This document shows, piece by piece, positions 43,757-55,107 of a stretch of 64,000 bases of DNA. The notes below the pieces were generated by a model. That model was not told the origin of the DNA. It was given only the letters and a program-made list of their open reading frames with translations, and searched no databases. Both the position numbers and the translations under genes were made by a program. This stretch comes from Porpolomopsis calyptriformis (Eukaryota > Basidiomycota > Agaricomycetes > Agaricales > Hygrophoraceae), in contig OX621175.1 in assembly GCA_951640195.1 (NCBI GenBank), forward strand, positions 186,001-250,000, given 5' to 3'. The stretch's first letter is position 1. Each line of letters begins with the position of its first letter.

Positions 43757-46634
43757 ATGACCAGCGCCCCTCTCTCTGGCACTCATATTCAAGACAGCAC
43801 GGTCACTCTTATTGGGCATGATCAGTACACCCTCAACAACCCAATCATTCATGTCCATCCGCAAGGTAAGTTAGCGCCCTAGCGAGCAGTGACCAGTCTG
43901 GACGGCGATTTTTGTCTGTCATTGCGTTCACTAAATCGCTCTCCAATCCCTGCATCCGCAATATAACATCTGACCCCCTTTGTCAATTAGATCGCGAGCA
44001 AGGGCCAGCGTCACCACGACCCATAAACGATTCCCCCATTGGTCATCTCTCTGTCCACTTTACCGGAAGACAGAACGAAATGGATTTCTTACAGAACGCT
44101 TTGAGCAACGTGCAGAACGATATACCAGGCCGTTGTGCTGTATATGGCATGCCTGGTGTCGGCAAGTCGTTGCTGGTTTTACATTACGCCAAAGTGTGCT
44201 TCGATCGGGGCCAGTACTCATATATATTCTGGGTATCTGCCACCAGTGTCGACAAGCTAAATGACGGACTTTCGAAAGTTCTCGATCTCGTTCGTCATCC
44301 CGATCGTCACCTGCCGGACCAAAATGCGAAACTGACTGCAGCTCGACTGTGGTTGGAAGAAGCTCACAAGGACTGGCTTCTCATTTTCGACAACGTCGAT
44401 AGGAGTTCAATTGATTTTTTTCGGGCACACCTCCCTCGCAGAAATGCGCGAGGCCATATCATCTTCACCACACGAACGGAAGACGTCGCCGAGGCTCTGG
44501 TCACTATGGAAGGAAATCAGCGATCAATGTTTCAACTGTAACCTCTTGAACGTCGCGATTCGGCAAATCTTCTTTTACAAGATGCTGGTGTCGATATGAA
44601 CAATGTCACACCTTCTGAATTGGGCTGCGCCGAGCGATTGGTTGAATGCGTCGGTCGCCTTCCTCTTGCGGTTGTCCAGGCGGCATCATTTATGAGAAAA
44701 ACTCATACCACTCCCCATGAAATGTATGACTTATATATGAGTAATGAAAAGATAGATGTAAGTTTATATACACTGAAGTATCGTTCGCATTATAACTAAT
44801 TTTTATTCCCTGGCAATGACAGATAGTCGAATGGGAAAATGACCTAACGCCTTACCAGGAGCGATCGGTGGCAACTACATTCACTAAACAGTTTGATCGA
44901 CTGCAAGAAGAATCCATCGATATCAGCAATTTCTTCAGAATTCTTTCTTTTCTTGATCCAGAAAATATCTCGATTGCGATGATCACTAAAGGAGCGAAGG
45001 AGTGGTTGCACCCACAGAAGCCATTAAACGATTTTCCATCTCAACCTGAACACGATTCTCATATATTCGTCGAATTTCGTTCATTGGTGTCCCTCATTTG
45101 CTCAACGACGAAATTTCGGGCGGCTGTGCAGAAACTACAGGCGCTGTCTTTGGTGGAACATCGATCTGCTGAACGAAATTCTTCGCTATGGATGCACGAT
45201 TTAATCCGATTTCTGAGGCACGAAGGCGCGAAGAAAGAAGACACGTATCGCGAATGGCTCCAGTCATCAGTCTCGCTCGTTTGTGGTGCGTTCCGAAACA
45301 TCGGAGACCCGGAATTACCGGAATGGTGGGCTGAATATGAAGAGTTCTTGCCACATTTACGATCGCTCAATGGATGGAGTAATGAGTATGGTGTCAACCT
45401 CGAGCTGATTGACGCAAATTCTCGGATTGGGGTGTATTTGGCAAGTCGGGGAAGGTACCATGACGCTGAATTGCTGTTGAAGCAAGTCCTTGAAACGTAC
45501 GAAACGAGGTTTGGATGCAAGAACGTGTTTACGTTGACTTCGGTCACCGACCTCGCACGTGTTTATCGGTTACAAGGACGATACGATGAGGCTGAGACCC
45601 TCTACAAGCAGGCATTAGCTGGCAGAGAGGATCATCTGGGGGCAGACCACCCAGACATGCTCGCGTCGGTGGACAACCTCGGACTTGTTTATCAGTCACA
45701 AGGACGACACGATGAGGCTGAGACCCTCCATAAGCGGGCATTGGCTGGCTCCGAGGATCATTTAGGCGCAGACCATCCAGACACACTTATGGCAGTCAAC
45801 AACCTCGGATCTGTTTACAACTCACAAGGACGATACGATGAGGCAGAGACCCTCTTCAAGCGGGCATTAGCTGTCAAAGAGGATCATTTGGGTGCCGACC
45901 ACCCATCCACGCTTATGTCGGTGAATAACCTCGGACTTATTTACCTGTCACAAAGACGATACGACGAGGCTGAGACACTCTTCGAGTGGGCATTAGTTGC
46001 CTGCGAGGATCATTTCGGCGCTGACCACCCAGACACGCTCGCATCGATGAACAACCTCGCGGGTGTTTACAACTCACAAGGACGATTCGATGAGGCTGAG
46101 ACCCTCTTCAAGCGGGCATTAGCTGGCAAACAGGATTGTTTGGGTGCCGACCACCCATCCATGCTTACATCGGTGAACAATCTTGCAAATCTTTACAAGT
46201 TACAAGAGCGATATGATGAGGCAGAGACCCTCTTCAAGCAGGCATTAGTTGGCAGAGAGGATCATTTGGGCGCCAACCATCCAGACACGCTTTCATCGGT
46301 GAACAATCTTGCAAGTGTTTTCGAGTCACAAGGACGATACGATGAGGCAGAGACCCTCCACAAGCGGGCATTAGCTGGCAGAGAGGATCGTTTGGGTGCT
46401 GACCACCCAGACACGCTTACATCGGTGAACAATCTTGCAAGTCTTTACAAGTCACAACGGCGATATGATGAGGCAGAACCACTCTACAAGTGAGCGATGG
46501 CCGGCCTCGAGAAGTCCATAGGGACCCACCATCCAACCACTCAGACCGTTGCAGAGAACCTTGCAGATCTCCATCGGTTACAAGGGCGATATGATGAAGC
46601 TGAATCTATTATACAGTCTATCTCTACGTCGTAG
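43757..46634 (+). pseudogene. NB-ARC-TPR NLR (copy A), two in-frame stops
   Basis: Exons 43757-43865, 43991-44757 and 44823-46634 close in frame (896 codons). Exon 1 encodes the 36-residue module (MTSAPLSGTHIQDSTVTLIG). Exon 2 is an NB-ARC domain: FTGRQNEMDFLQNAL, P-loop YGMPGVGKSLLVLHYAK, WLLIFDNVDR (Walker B), GHIIFTTRTEDVA (RNBS-B) and VGRLPLAVVQAASFM (GLPL). Exon 3 starts with the winged-helix-like ARC region and ends with about eight 42-residue TPR units. A TAA at 44,539-44,541 (inverted copy B has TAC) and a TGA at 46,491-46,493 interrupt the frame. It could give a truncated NB-ARC product, or the stops may be read as very recent decay. Such receptors are thought to act in heterokaryon incompatibility or defence. 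Confidence 0.85.
45544..46634 (+). repeat. 126-bp TPR tandem array, about eight units
   Basis: Units of 42 codons, such as DLARVYRLQGRYDEAETLYK then QALAGREDHLGADHPD, repeat with the TPR_12-type spacing. Conserved words are GRYDEAETL and LGADHPDTL. Near identity between neighbours implies ongoing homogenisation, as in other fungal NLR repeat arrays where binding specificity changes by repeat turnover. Confidence 0.88.
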
Positions 46635-46725
46635 AATATGAGCTGTACTTGTATTTGATCGAAACATGAACAGATACTCCCTCTTCCTCACAACATACCT
46701 CATCATCCCATTCTCATCTCTCATC

Positions 46726-46845
46726 ATGGTCCCCCCTCACGAATCTCTCTCAGACAATCAGAAGAACGTCTCCGCTGTTATCAGAACCCAATGGAGACTG
46801 TTCGAAAAACAGTTCGCATCATCCGATCAAGCTAGCAGAGGGTAG
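46726..46845 (+). pseudogene. truncated copy of the 5' end of the 54,972 gene
   Basis: Encodes MVPPHESLSDNQKNVSAVIR and TQWRLFEKQFASSDQA before a stop. This is nearly identical to the start of the coiled-coil gene at 54,972 (MLPSHESLSDNQKNVSAAIR). Homology to that locus ends near 46,835, so this is the distal edge of the segment copied together with the NLR. Confidence 0.85.
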
Positions 46846-47647
46846 GCCGGGGCTGGGTGGTGGCTGAATTCTTCGTGTGAATGGTCGCGAGTGGCGAGGT
46901 TTCTTCCTTCTTGATATTATCCAAGATGAACTGCTGTTCTTTGACAAAAGGTTCATGCAATTCATTATCAGTCTCGAGCGCAAGACCATGAGAACAGCGA
47001 GGAAGCTGGTGTTCCTTGTTGAGAGCTTATAAATGGGCGGCCGTGATTGCTCTGATGGTTTCGAGATGCTGTTGGTGAGGTAGGTGCGCTTGTCCTCGTC
47101 TAGGATGGCATTTTGTAGTTGAAATTTTCAAGTCCTTTTAGTGTCTTAAAGCATTGACCCGAGAGCATCTTTGATTTGTTTCCTAGCTGACGGTTTCCAT
47201 TCATCGTCTGGTTCCAGATCCAGAAGAGAATGGTGACCTAAGGTTACTCTGCCAAACCCTTAGCGGAGGAAATTGGGGTCTCGATCACTCAACGGGGACA
47301 CAGCAATGGATGCGGTTACATATGCCTTGAGCTGGCAGGCAGTCTGCAGATATTTGAATGACATAGGACAGGACCTGAGGGCAATATATCAGTTCAGTTC
47401 TGTCGAGGTTCTTGTCGCACTAAGTTTCGACAACAGCTGAATAATTTAGCAAGCTCACCATTATATCGCACCACAGTGATTCTATAACATACATTGCCCC
47501 TTTTCGGAAAAGAAAGACTGGTCACGGGTCACAAACCCACACATGCTCCCATCCCACTCGGCACACATGTTGGCACTGCATCGTCTCATAAAGTATTCTT
47601 CGCCGGCCGCTACCCGCCTTGTCAGTATTCGGCCACAACCCATTGTT
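46846..47647. other. decayed duplicated block with an SMYD exon-1 scrap
   Basis: Sequence from 46,835 to about 47,300 matches the block at 37,690-38,060 with many changes. At 47,300-47,375 the word ggatgcggttacata and the following bases match the first exon of the SMYD gene read on the minus strand. No open gene was found; a weak frame at 47,494-47,706 has no support. Confidence 0.6.
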
Positions 47648-48487
47648 ATGGTGCCAACTTGTCTGGTTCTGAAAATGAGACACTTGGATGCTGTCTGTTA
47701 GTTTAGGCGCCCAGGAGAGGCTCTCATGTTCCACTGATTGCGTGTATTAGCCATTCCAATTTCTCCATTTCACACCTACCACAGAGGGCTCTCGCAGGAG
47801 CATCCTAACAGGCCAGGCCGAAAGAGCTCTTCACAGCGCAGCGCAAAAGCCAAAGCCACGTCAGGGAAGAGAAAGTCAAGAGCCAGCACTTCCAAGCCGT
47901 CCAATGGTGAAATACCACATGAGAACCCAAACCCGAAGGGCCATTCCTCGCCAGAGGATGGTGGTGCGCGTGATGATTCTGAGTCGAGGAGCAAGTCGGA
48001 AAAATCACTACTCAATGCATTAGGGATGAAGGACTGGACGGTGCGGGTGACCACTGCGAAGAATGGCATGGAGGCTCTAGAAGTCGGCGGCCGCATCAGA
48101 TCTTATATCAATCCTCATGCTTCAGGACGGTTGAAAGATCGGCTCATAGACCCATTGCTTTTTGACGAGTATGGTGCTACAAGTATCGATGAGTTGACAG
48201 ATGGCCAAATGGCCGAGTACTTTGCAGAGAAAGAATCTGGGTGAGCCATCTTTTGGAAGTTATGAGATTCGCAGATCTGACGTGCTTTGGTTGCTTTGGT
48301 CCCCTTGAGTCCGATGTTTCAGCTGCGGAAAGTTGGTGATGAGTGGGTCAAAACGCAAGTGTCAGATGATTACTTTGAAAAGACGACGACGGACAAGATG
48401 ATGAGAAGGACCGTGCAGACGAATCTGGCAACCAGAAGAGGTAACGCGAGAAGGTTGGTCAATCAGTGTAACTCGAGATATTCATGA
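47648..48487 (+). CDS. unknown basic protein, 238 residues
   Basis: Tentative exons 47648-47696, 47751-48240 and 48310-48487 sum to 717 nt. The N-terminal half is basic and Ser/Lys-rich (RKSSSQRSAKAKATSGKRKS), which would suit a nuclear or nucleic-acid-binding protein. The second half looks ordered: LLNALGMKDWTVRVTTAKNG, GRIRSYINPHASGRLKDRLI, LTDGQMAEYFAEKESG and KVGDEWVKTQVSDDYFEKTT. The acceptor of exon 3 (CCTTGAG) was chosen because it gives a protein-like frame; the nearer TTTCAG acceptor gives a short basic end. I do not recognise the family. It sits between two scraps of the SMYD-derived repeat, so it may have moved with them. Confidence 0.5.
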
Positions 48488-49111
48488 AGACACCGGCGTT
48501 CGACATGTACCAGGTAGCGAAAGGAAATAGCATAGTCGCAGAATGTGTTGTATCAACTTTCCCGACAGGAGTGACGGCTCAAGCTCACACATACCTCATC
48601 AATCCAATGTAAATCCAAGCGCCCCAAGCAGCCGACCAACTGTAGCAGCCAGCAAGAACACAGACGGTTTCTGTAGTATAATCGGTACTGTAGCAAAGTG
48701 ACGATGGGAATGAAAGAGAAAAAGCAAGAGATAGAACTCCTCGCTAAATCAGCTAGAAGTGAATCAGAGATGCGACACTCAGTGTGTTTTCAGAGTCGAA
48801 AATCTCCTGGTTGACCAAGACTCTCATTAGCTGATGTTTTCCATTCATCGTCTAGTTCGAGATCTAGAAGAGAATGGTGACCCAACCTTTAGTGGAAGAA
48901 ATCGGGGTGGTTACTTCAAGGGGACACAGTAATGGATGCGGTTACATACAATTTTTGTGCCTTGAGCTTGCAGGCAGTCTAGAGATCTTTGCACAGGATC
49001 CGAGGGCGATATCACTTCACACCTTAGGTCGAGGTTCTTGTGCGACAAGTTATGGTAGCATAGGTCACGATACTGATAAAGAATTGAAGATCATGTGACG
49101 GAAGTCCAATC
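48488..49111. other. intergenic with another SMYD-derived scrap
   Basis: Bases about 48,825-49,000 match 47,165-47,390 (ttttccattcatcgtct, gatgcggttacata, gcaggcagtct) and therefore the SMYD first exon and its flank. The copy ends about 100 bases before the GST start codon and may contribute to its promoter. No gene was seen. Confidence 0.6.
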
Positions 49112-50289
49112 ATGAGCGACTCGGGCAAGTCCTACCTGAAGCAATGCACCGGTCTCGCCCTCGAGACGGTGAACAACCACCTCGAGCCTGAGGAGATCAC
49201 CCTGTTTGGCAGCTGCTTCTGTCCGTTCGTACAGCGAGTTTGGGCGGCGCTGGAGTACACCAAAATTCCATACCAAGTGCGTGGCCAGCCATCGTCCAGA
49301 ATTTGTTGACTTAGTTATCTAGTACTGTAACTAAGCGTTCGCGATAAAGATTGTGCAAGTTGAAGATTGTTTTTTTCGTTTCTAGATGAAGTCGATCCGT
49401 ACGAGAAATCGCAAGAGCTTTTGGATGTATCTCCGAAAGGACTGGTCCCAGCGTTGAGGCTTAACGGATCGAATCCGGCAAGGGCAATAAACGAGAGTAC
49501 GGTCATTGTGGAATACTTGAACGAGTGAGACGGACCGGCTTCACTCGTACCTTTTACCTGATCACAATTCGGCAGTCTGATGGAGAAGGAAGGGAGAACG
49601 CTTCTTCCCTCTTGTTCGATGCCATGTATGTGCTTTCCCCCTCGACCGCATTCACATATCGCGACGACGACGTTCTCTCACAGATGCCCGCGCGCGGGGT
49701 AGGCTACAGTCCGACCACGTGAACCGCACGCTCATCCCGGCGTTTTACCGCTACTTGCAGGCGCGCGAGGCCTCTGCGCAAGCGGAAGCGGGGAGGGAAT
49801 TCAGCGCGGCTCTCGAGAGGCTCGTGGATCTGTTCGAGCAGACGGAGCGATTTGCCTCGACGAGCGTTTGGGAAGAGGAGAGGAGAGCACTGCGGAGGGT
49901 GCTTGGGCTGTGGGCGGAAGAAGGAGAGTTGGGATGGGTTGATGTGATGGCGGGGCCGTGTAAGCCCAACTATCGTCTGCTACTTGCTCGTATATATACT
50001 GATGATCACAGGGCTGTTCCGGGCAACGAACGTCCTTAAACATTACCGGGGGTTCTCTATGCCAAGAGGGGACGGGTTCAATGCCTGGCTGAAGAGGTTG
50101 TTCGAGCATCCAGCGTTTAAGGCGACGTGCAGCACCGAGGAACTATACCTGGACAGTTACGAACGGTAAAGCCCCCCCGGGATTGATTTCTTATTTTTCT
50201 GATCGGTTTTCTTTTGCAGATATGCGTATAATCGACCGAATACGAGTTTGCTTGCTGATGCGATCAATACCGGGCGAAGTCTGCCTTGA
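49112..50289 (+). CDS. glutathione S-transferase, omega-like
   Basis: Six exons (49112-49280, 49386-49524, 49576-49625, 49684-49959, 50012-50165, 50220-50289) sum to 858 nt (285 residues). The thioredoxin-fold half has LFGSCFCPFVQRVWAALEY with the CPF catalytic Cys typical of omega-class enzymes instead of Ser/Tyr, then YQVHEVDPYEK, SPKGLVPALRL and the glutathione-binding NESTVIVEYLND. The helical half contains YARARGRLQSDHVNRTLIPA and GFSMPRGDGFNAWLKRLFEH with PAFKATCS. Omega-type enzymes deglutathionylate or reduce rather than conjugate. Intron 1 uses a weaker donor (GTGGCC), chosen by frame. It lies inside the segment flanked by the inverted NLR copies. Confidence 0.9.
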
Positions 50290-50530
50290 AAGAAATCGAG
50301 AAAGAAAAGCAAAGTTCTTTTCTTCTATGTATGTGCCGCTACTCAAGTACGAATCGATCAATTTAACTTTGTACTCTGCAAACTGGGAATTTCACGAAAA
50401 AAAAAACTCGTTTTCAGATCCTCTGTCAAAAAGAGAGAACCTAGGACAGGCGACTCGTCGGTGTCTTGGCGATAATATACCTTGCACCGTCCGGATTGAT
50501 CAGCCGTTGAGTGGCCTGTAAAAAGGTGCC

Positions 50531-50840
50531 CTACCAAGCATGGAGAATCCCAGGGATCCATCCGAAGAGACAAAGGATGACGTTGATCAAGAGGTCTGGC
50601 GGGTAGGGGTGGGCGTCAGAGAAGAAAGACTACGGACGAGGGAATGGTTTACCTTTCTCACACCCTCGTTCTGTCGTCGGCTTGTTTTATGAGTGCCTGA
50701 GAAAAATGAACAGAGAGACGTACTTAAAAAAACAGAGAAGGGAGGAAAAAGTCTGGAAAGAGGGTGGTGTTCAACACGACAAAGGAGAGATGATAGACTA
50801 ACATTGCGATGAGATACAAGCAAAAGTCTCCGGATGCCAT
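50531..50840 (-). CDS. PMP3: Pmp3/Sna-type plasma-membrane proteolipid
   Basis: Four tiny exons (50840-50803, 50752-50724, 50696-50664, 50595-50531) sum to 165 nt, 54 residues, the normal family size. The protein reads MASGDFCLYLIAILFPPFSV, then FLSTHKTSRRQNE and DLLINVILCLFGWIPGILHA ending in Trp. Two hydrophobic helices flank a short polar loop, with the ILxLFGWIPGILHAW signature. Pmp3 proteins affect membrane potential and cation tolerance. It converges with the GST gene. Donor GTGTGA of exon 3 was chosen over GTAAAC because only the former keeps the frame. Such a short split gene is easily missed by automatic annotation. Confidence 0.92.
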
Positions 50841-51808
50841 TACTGTCAAAAAGGTGGAATTTAATTAACCCCTAACATTGGCACGTGGTAAACACACGAT
50901 GCTGCAGCCACCGAAGAACGCGTGTGTGAATTAATGACGGGTATTATAGCACACACCCACGCCTTTCCACACAAAAACTCGCCTCTCACACATGCACGCT
51001 CCACCCCCACCTCTCCCAAATCCACCTGTCAAAAACCCGCCGTCCAAATCTAGTTTGGCGTAGGTCCCAATCTCTTTCTAGGCAACTCAATGGGACTAAG
51101 CGCTGCAGACTGTTCCTGAGCGGATGTATCCTGGGCGCCTGAAGCTATTTCCCCGAAGCCATCGCTGACTTACATGTTCGAATACAGTAAACATCATCAT
51201 CCTCATCATTGTTGATGATGACTATTGGACCCACCCACCCCCCGTGACTCCCCATTGCGGCTCCGACCCCCTACCGCTGCGGGAATACATGGTTTTGAAT
51301 CAGACCTTTTTTTTTTTTTGCTTTCCCTCGCTTAAGCGTTCATGCCACGACGCCATGTACGACCCAACCACCCCTCTTTCGACCTGAACAGAACCGAGGT
51401 TGCTCCTCGGCGTATTCCCCATTTCCCCTATCGAGCATAATTCGCTGGGTTATTTTATTTCCACGGAAATGGGTATACCTCGAACGAGCTGTTCATCCAA
51501 GGTATCACCGTCTTCGCTTCAATAATTACTTCCCCAACGGACATCTCGGTCCGTTGGTTGATTCGCCGGTGTCGCTTACCCCACACACGCGCGCTCGCGA
51601 TCGGACAAGTTGTCGTCCCAGGTCAATCACTTCAGACCAGAACATTTCTTCAACCAGAAACAATACAAGAATTCTCGAACATAATCAGGTAAGGTATACA
51701 AAAAGAATGCCAAAAAAAAAAACGAAATTTGACTAGCAAATTGTCTATGATAGCATACGAATTATCGGATTACTGACGGATACGTTACGTTCGATTGATT
51801 GCAGTCCT
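50841..51808. other. intergenic, no gene seen
   Basis: Nearly 970 bases between Pmp3 and the stop of the coiled-coil gene. It contains pyrimidine-rich and Pro-codon-like tracts (51,000-51,060), a small imperfect inverted repeat built of catcat/gatgat near 51,190-51,220 and a run of T at about 51,308. I found no coding exons with motif support. Confidence 0.45.
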
Positions 51809-54800
51809 TCATACAGCCGACGCCGGTTTACTTCGCATCGCTTTCAGACTCTCGATCGCCCATCCCAAATCATCTTCCATCCCTTCAATAGGCCGATCTC
51901 GATCATCCCTCACCCCCCTCTCCCTCCCCTTCCCTTTCAAGTCTCGCACAGCCACTCCGCCTCCTCTCCCGCCGCCTTGACGAGAACCGTGCTGCTCACC
52001 GCCCTGCACCATCATCCCATTCTCATACATCCCTTCGAGCGAGCTTACAAAGCTGGAAGCCCGCCCCCGAGTCTTGACCTTTGGCGTCGACCAAGTCGAC
52101 GTCGATGCCCGCGCATTCCCACCACCACCATTCACGCCTGTCGAGAACGGACTTTGCAATCCGTATTCCGCAAATGCCGCCTCCAACGCATCCACCCCAC
52201 CACCCGAGACGGAAGAGCCCTCCGGCGATCCGGATCGGGCCAACACACTCGGCGTCCACCGAACATGTTTCGTCTTGTTCGCTCTCTCCTCTCGTTCGGG
52301 TGAGGGTGCTCGTGCAGGTACAGCAGGTTCTGATTCCGGTTCCAGTTCCAGTCCGGGCACCTGGAACGATTCCAAATTCAGCGGACCCGCTTCCATACCC
52401 CCGTTGAAGAGCATCGCCCAGTCCATCTCCTCTTCTTGATCAGCTGACGGGTCTTCGCTTGGGTACCAAATCTCAGGATGCGACGAGTTCCCTGGCGGGG
52501 AGGTCAAAATAGGCTCTGACGCTGGCTGTTGCTGTTGTTGAAGTTCTTCATCAGATTTGTATTGGAAGATATGAGAGAAACTGGTCGGTGGGGGGCTGGG
52601 TTTAGGCTCGATAATTATGACGGGATCAGAGGGATGGTCCGGCGGTTGGGTTTCCTTTGACCCGATGAGCACCAACGGATCAGCTTCTTCATCTGAAACC
52701 TCTTCGATCGTCACACGCCTTCGAGACTTGGATGGAGGTGGAGGTGGAGGTGGAGGTGGAGCAGCGGGGGGAGTGGGCTCGACTTTCTTGGCAGCCGACT
52801 TTTGTCGCTTCTTATCTCCCTTCTTCCGAGGTGCTGGTGGTGGTGGGACAGCCGGTGGTGTATCCTCCGCGGGGGTGTTTCGAACGGGGGTGTCTGCTTT
52901 CTTGAGAATGGACTTGGGCTGTTTCGGAGCATCTGCGACCGCACTCTCACTCTTCTGCTTTTGTACCGCGGAAGCTTTGATAGGGTTCGGGCTTTGAGGT
53001 GGTGGATCAGATGCCGTCCGGGGTCTGCTCGAGGTCGCCGGCGATGGGACGTCAGGAGCTGTCACGGTGGGTGTATGATTACCCTGACTTGATGAAGCGA
53101 CCGGAGACTCTCCCACCTCCCCAAACAGAGCAGCTCCTTTGCCCCCTCGGGATGGCTGAGAGGTATGGACGGCATTGGAAAGAGTTTTACCGTTGCGGCC
53201 TCGTTTGGTGGTTTCTGGAACGCGCACGATTTGCTGCCAGCCAGAGTCAACTGCCAACTCTGTCTCCTTTGGTGGGGCTGTCACTTCTGGTTTCTCTTCC
53301 TCTGATTGAGCGGGGAACCAGAACTCTTCAGCTCGTATCGAGGAGTGGGTTCGACTAGGACCTAGAGGAGAATCACCCGGTTTGGGACGAGTTTCGATCT
53401 CCCTTTCCTGCTTGGGTTGCGATTGCTGCGATGAGGCTTTACGGGAATGCGTCTTGGCAGGAGGTATTACCATATCCCGAATCGGATCGATTGGCTTATC
53501 ACGCATGGAAGGAGGAAGCCAAATGTCATCACTGGTCGGCATCTGACTTGGGTGAGAGGAAGAGGGTGGAGGGTGTGACTGGGTGTCATCGGTTGGGGGG
53601 GACTGTCGGGAGGAGCTTGGAATAGGGTGGTCATCCTTTGGGATGGTCACCGGTTCGGTGGTCTGACCTTGGGGGTGTGCCCAACTGGCAGCGACTGCGG
53701 CAGGCTTTGTGCCGTTGACGTGCTTGGGGTTGGAATCTCGTGTGAATTGTTGACCACCACGGGTGGTTACTAGCGGTGTGGTCTTATTGGGTTGGTCGCG
53801 ATCGTGGCCATTGATGACGGTCTGGAATTGTTTCCACGGGTTGGAGGCAGAGGCGGCGTGGAGAGCTCCACGGCGACGGAACTCCGTGCGGCGTTTCAGA
53901 CGCTCGATCTCGACGATGGACTTGCGTTCGTCTTCCTTGAGACGTTTGAGACGCTCCATGCTGGAGTCGTGTTCGACCAGGAGGGTTCTGATGGCATTCT
54001 TGTCCAGCGACCTGTCGCATAATTGGAGAGAGAGATGAGAGTCTGCCTCGGCCGCCTCTGCGTGGAATTCCCAAATTTTGAGCTTTCGAATTTCGAACTT
54101 GAAACGTTCGAAATCTTGCTCTTCTTCTTTGGCGTCTCTGGGATCGTAAAGGACCGGACCGATGTAACGTGTGTCGGCGGTACGTTGTTTGGGGGAAGCG
54201 TCGTCGTGGGGATCTTCGGAAGATGGAGGGTCTGGGAGGGAATCAGTGGGATTGTGGGAAATAGAAGGAGGTTCTTGTGATTTGAACCGAACCGAAGGGG
54301 CGGGAGGCCGTCGGTCGAGATAGTCTTCTGGTGACCACTAAGGGAGATGGTTCAATTGGGTAAGTATGAGAATCGGGTGAGGCTCACGGGGATGGAATCG
54401 ATGGAGGAAGGGTTGTTATGAGGGAGTGGGTCATGGAGAGACGAAGAGTCAGCGAATTCAAAGGGAGTTGGGCGAGGAATGGCACGGGATGGGAGGGCAC
54501 GAGTGACGCCAGGAAGGGAAGTAAATGCATGTGACGCGTTTGGAAGGGAGGAAGAAGAGGAAGAGGAAGAAGGAAAGGAGTTGGATTCGGGAAAGTCGGG
54601 ACTGAGGGCTTTCTCGATGGCAAAACGTTCTGCGGGGGTGATGTCGAGCCAGTGTTCTGGGTTGAGCCTTGCTGTAGCGAGTCTCCGTTGCCATTCTTCT
54701 TGGGCGAGTTGGAGGGATTGTTGGCGTAGTTGGCGTTGAAGGTCGAGGAATTTCGCGTCATATTGGTTGCTGAGAAGGGAATGAAACTTTTGAGGAGTGT

Positions 54801-54972
54801 CTTGAATTGAGGAGGCGAGTTGAAGTTGGAGGGAATCGAATTCGTCTTGGAGAGTTGACTGGATGGCTTGATTGGATGAAGCGAGCCATTTTTCGAATAG
54901 TCTCCATTGAGTTCTGATAGCAGCGGAGACGTTCTTCTGATTGTCTGAGAGGGATTCGTGAGAGGGGAGCAT
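51809..54972 (-). CDS. large coiled-coil and disordered protein, 1037 residues
   Basis: Two exons, 54972-54388 and 54337-51809, sum to 3114 nt. The first 110 residues are helical (LSDNQKNVSAAIRTQWRLFE, YDAKFLDLQRQLRQQSLQLA then QEEWQRRLATARLNPEHWLD). After the intron comes WSPEDYLDRRPPAPSVRFKS, a conserved-looking YIGPVLYDPRDAKEEEQDFE with FKFEIRKLKIWEFHAEAAEA and a second coiled coil (MERLKRLKEDERKSIVEIER). The remaining 650 residues are disordered, with Pro runs and acidic patches. I do not recognise the family. Its first 110 bases were copied, with NLR B, to 46,726-46,835, which marks this side as the donor locus. Confidence 0.78.
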
Positions 54973-55107
54973 GATGATGAGGGATGAGGGGGATGATGAG
55001 AGAATGGGTATGTGTGAGGGAGAGAGGTGCTGTTGGGTTCGTTGACAAGTTTTTGTGTGGCCTCGTGTTTTGATCGTATCGAGTCACGTTGTAAATACAA
55101 GTACATC

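Noticed and set aside
45059..45786. Minus-strand frames of 162 and 80 codons over the TPR array
   Set aside because: Antisense to NLR copy A; the repeat periodicity and TPR consensus are only meaningful on the plus strand.
47494..47706. 70-codon plus-strand frame
   Set aside because: No motif, overlaps the presumed start region of the 47,648 gene in another frame and lacks splice support.
50841..51808. Small secreted protein gene in the Pmp3-coiled-coil spacer
   Set aside because: Short frames exist but none has a signal peptide joined by plausible splice sites to further coding sequence.
52617..52997. 126-codon plus-strand Gly-rich frame
   Set aside because: It mirrors the Pro/Ser-rich region of the large coiled-coil gene on the minus strand, has no splice context and no recognised motif.
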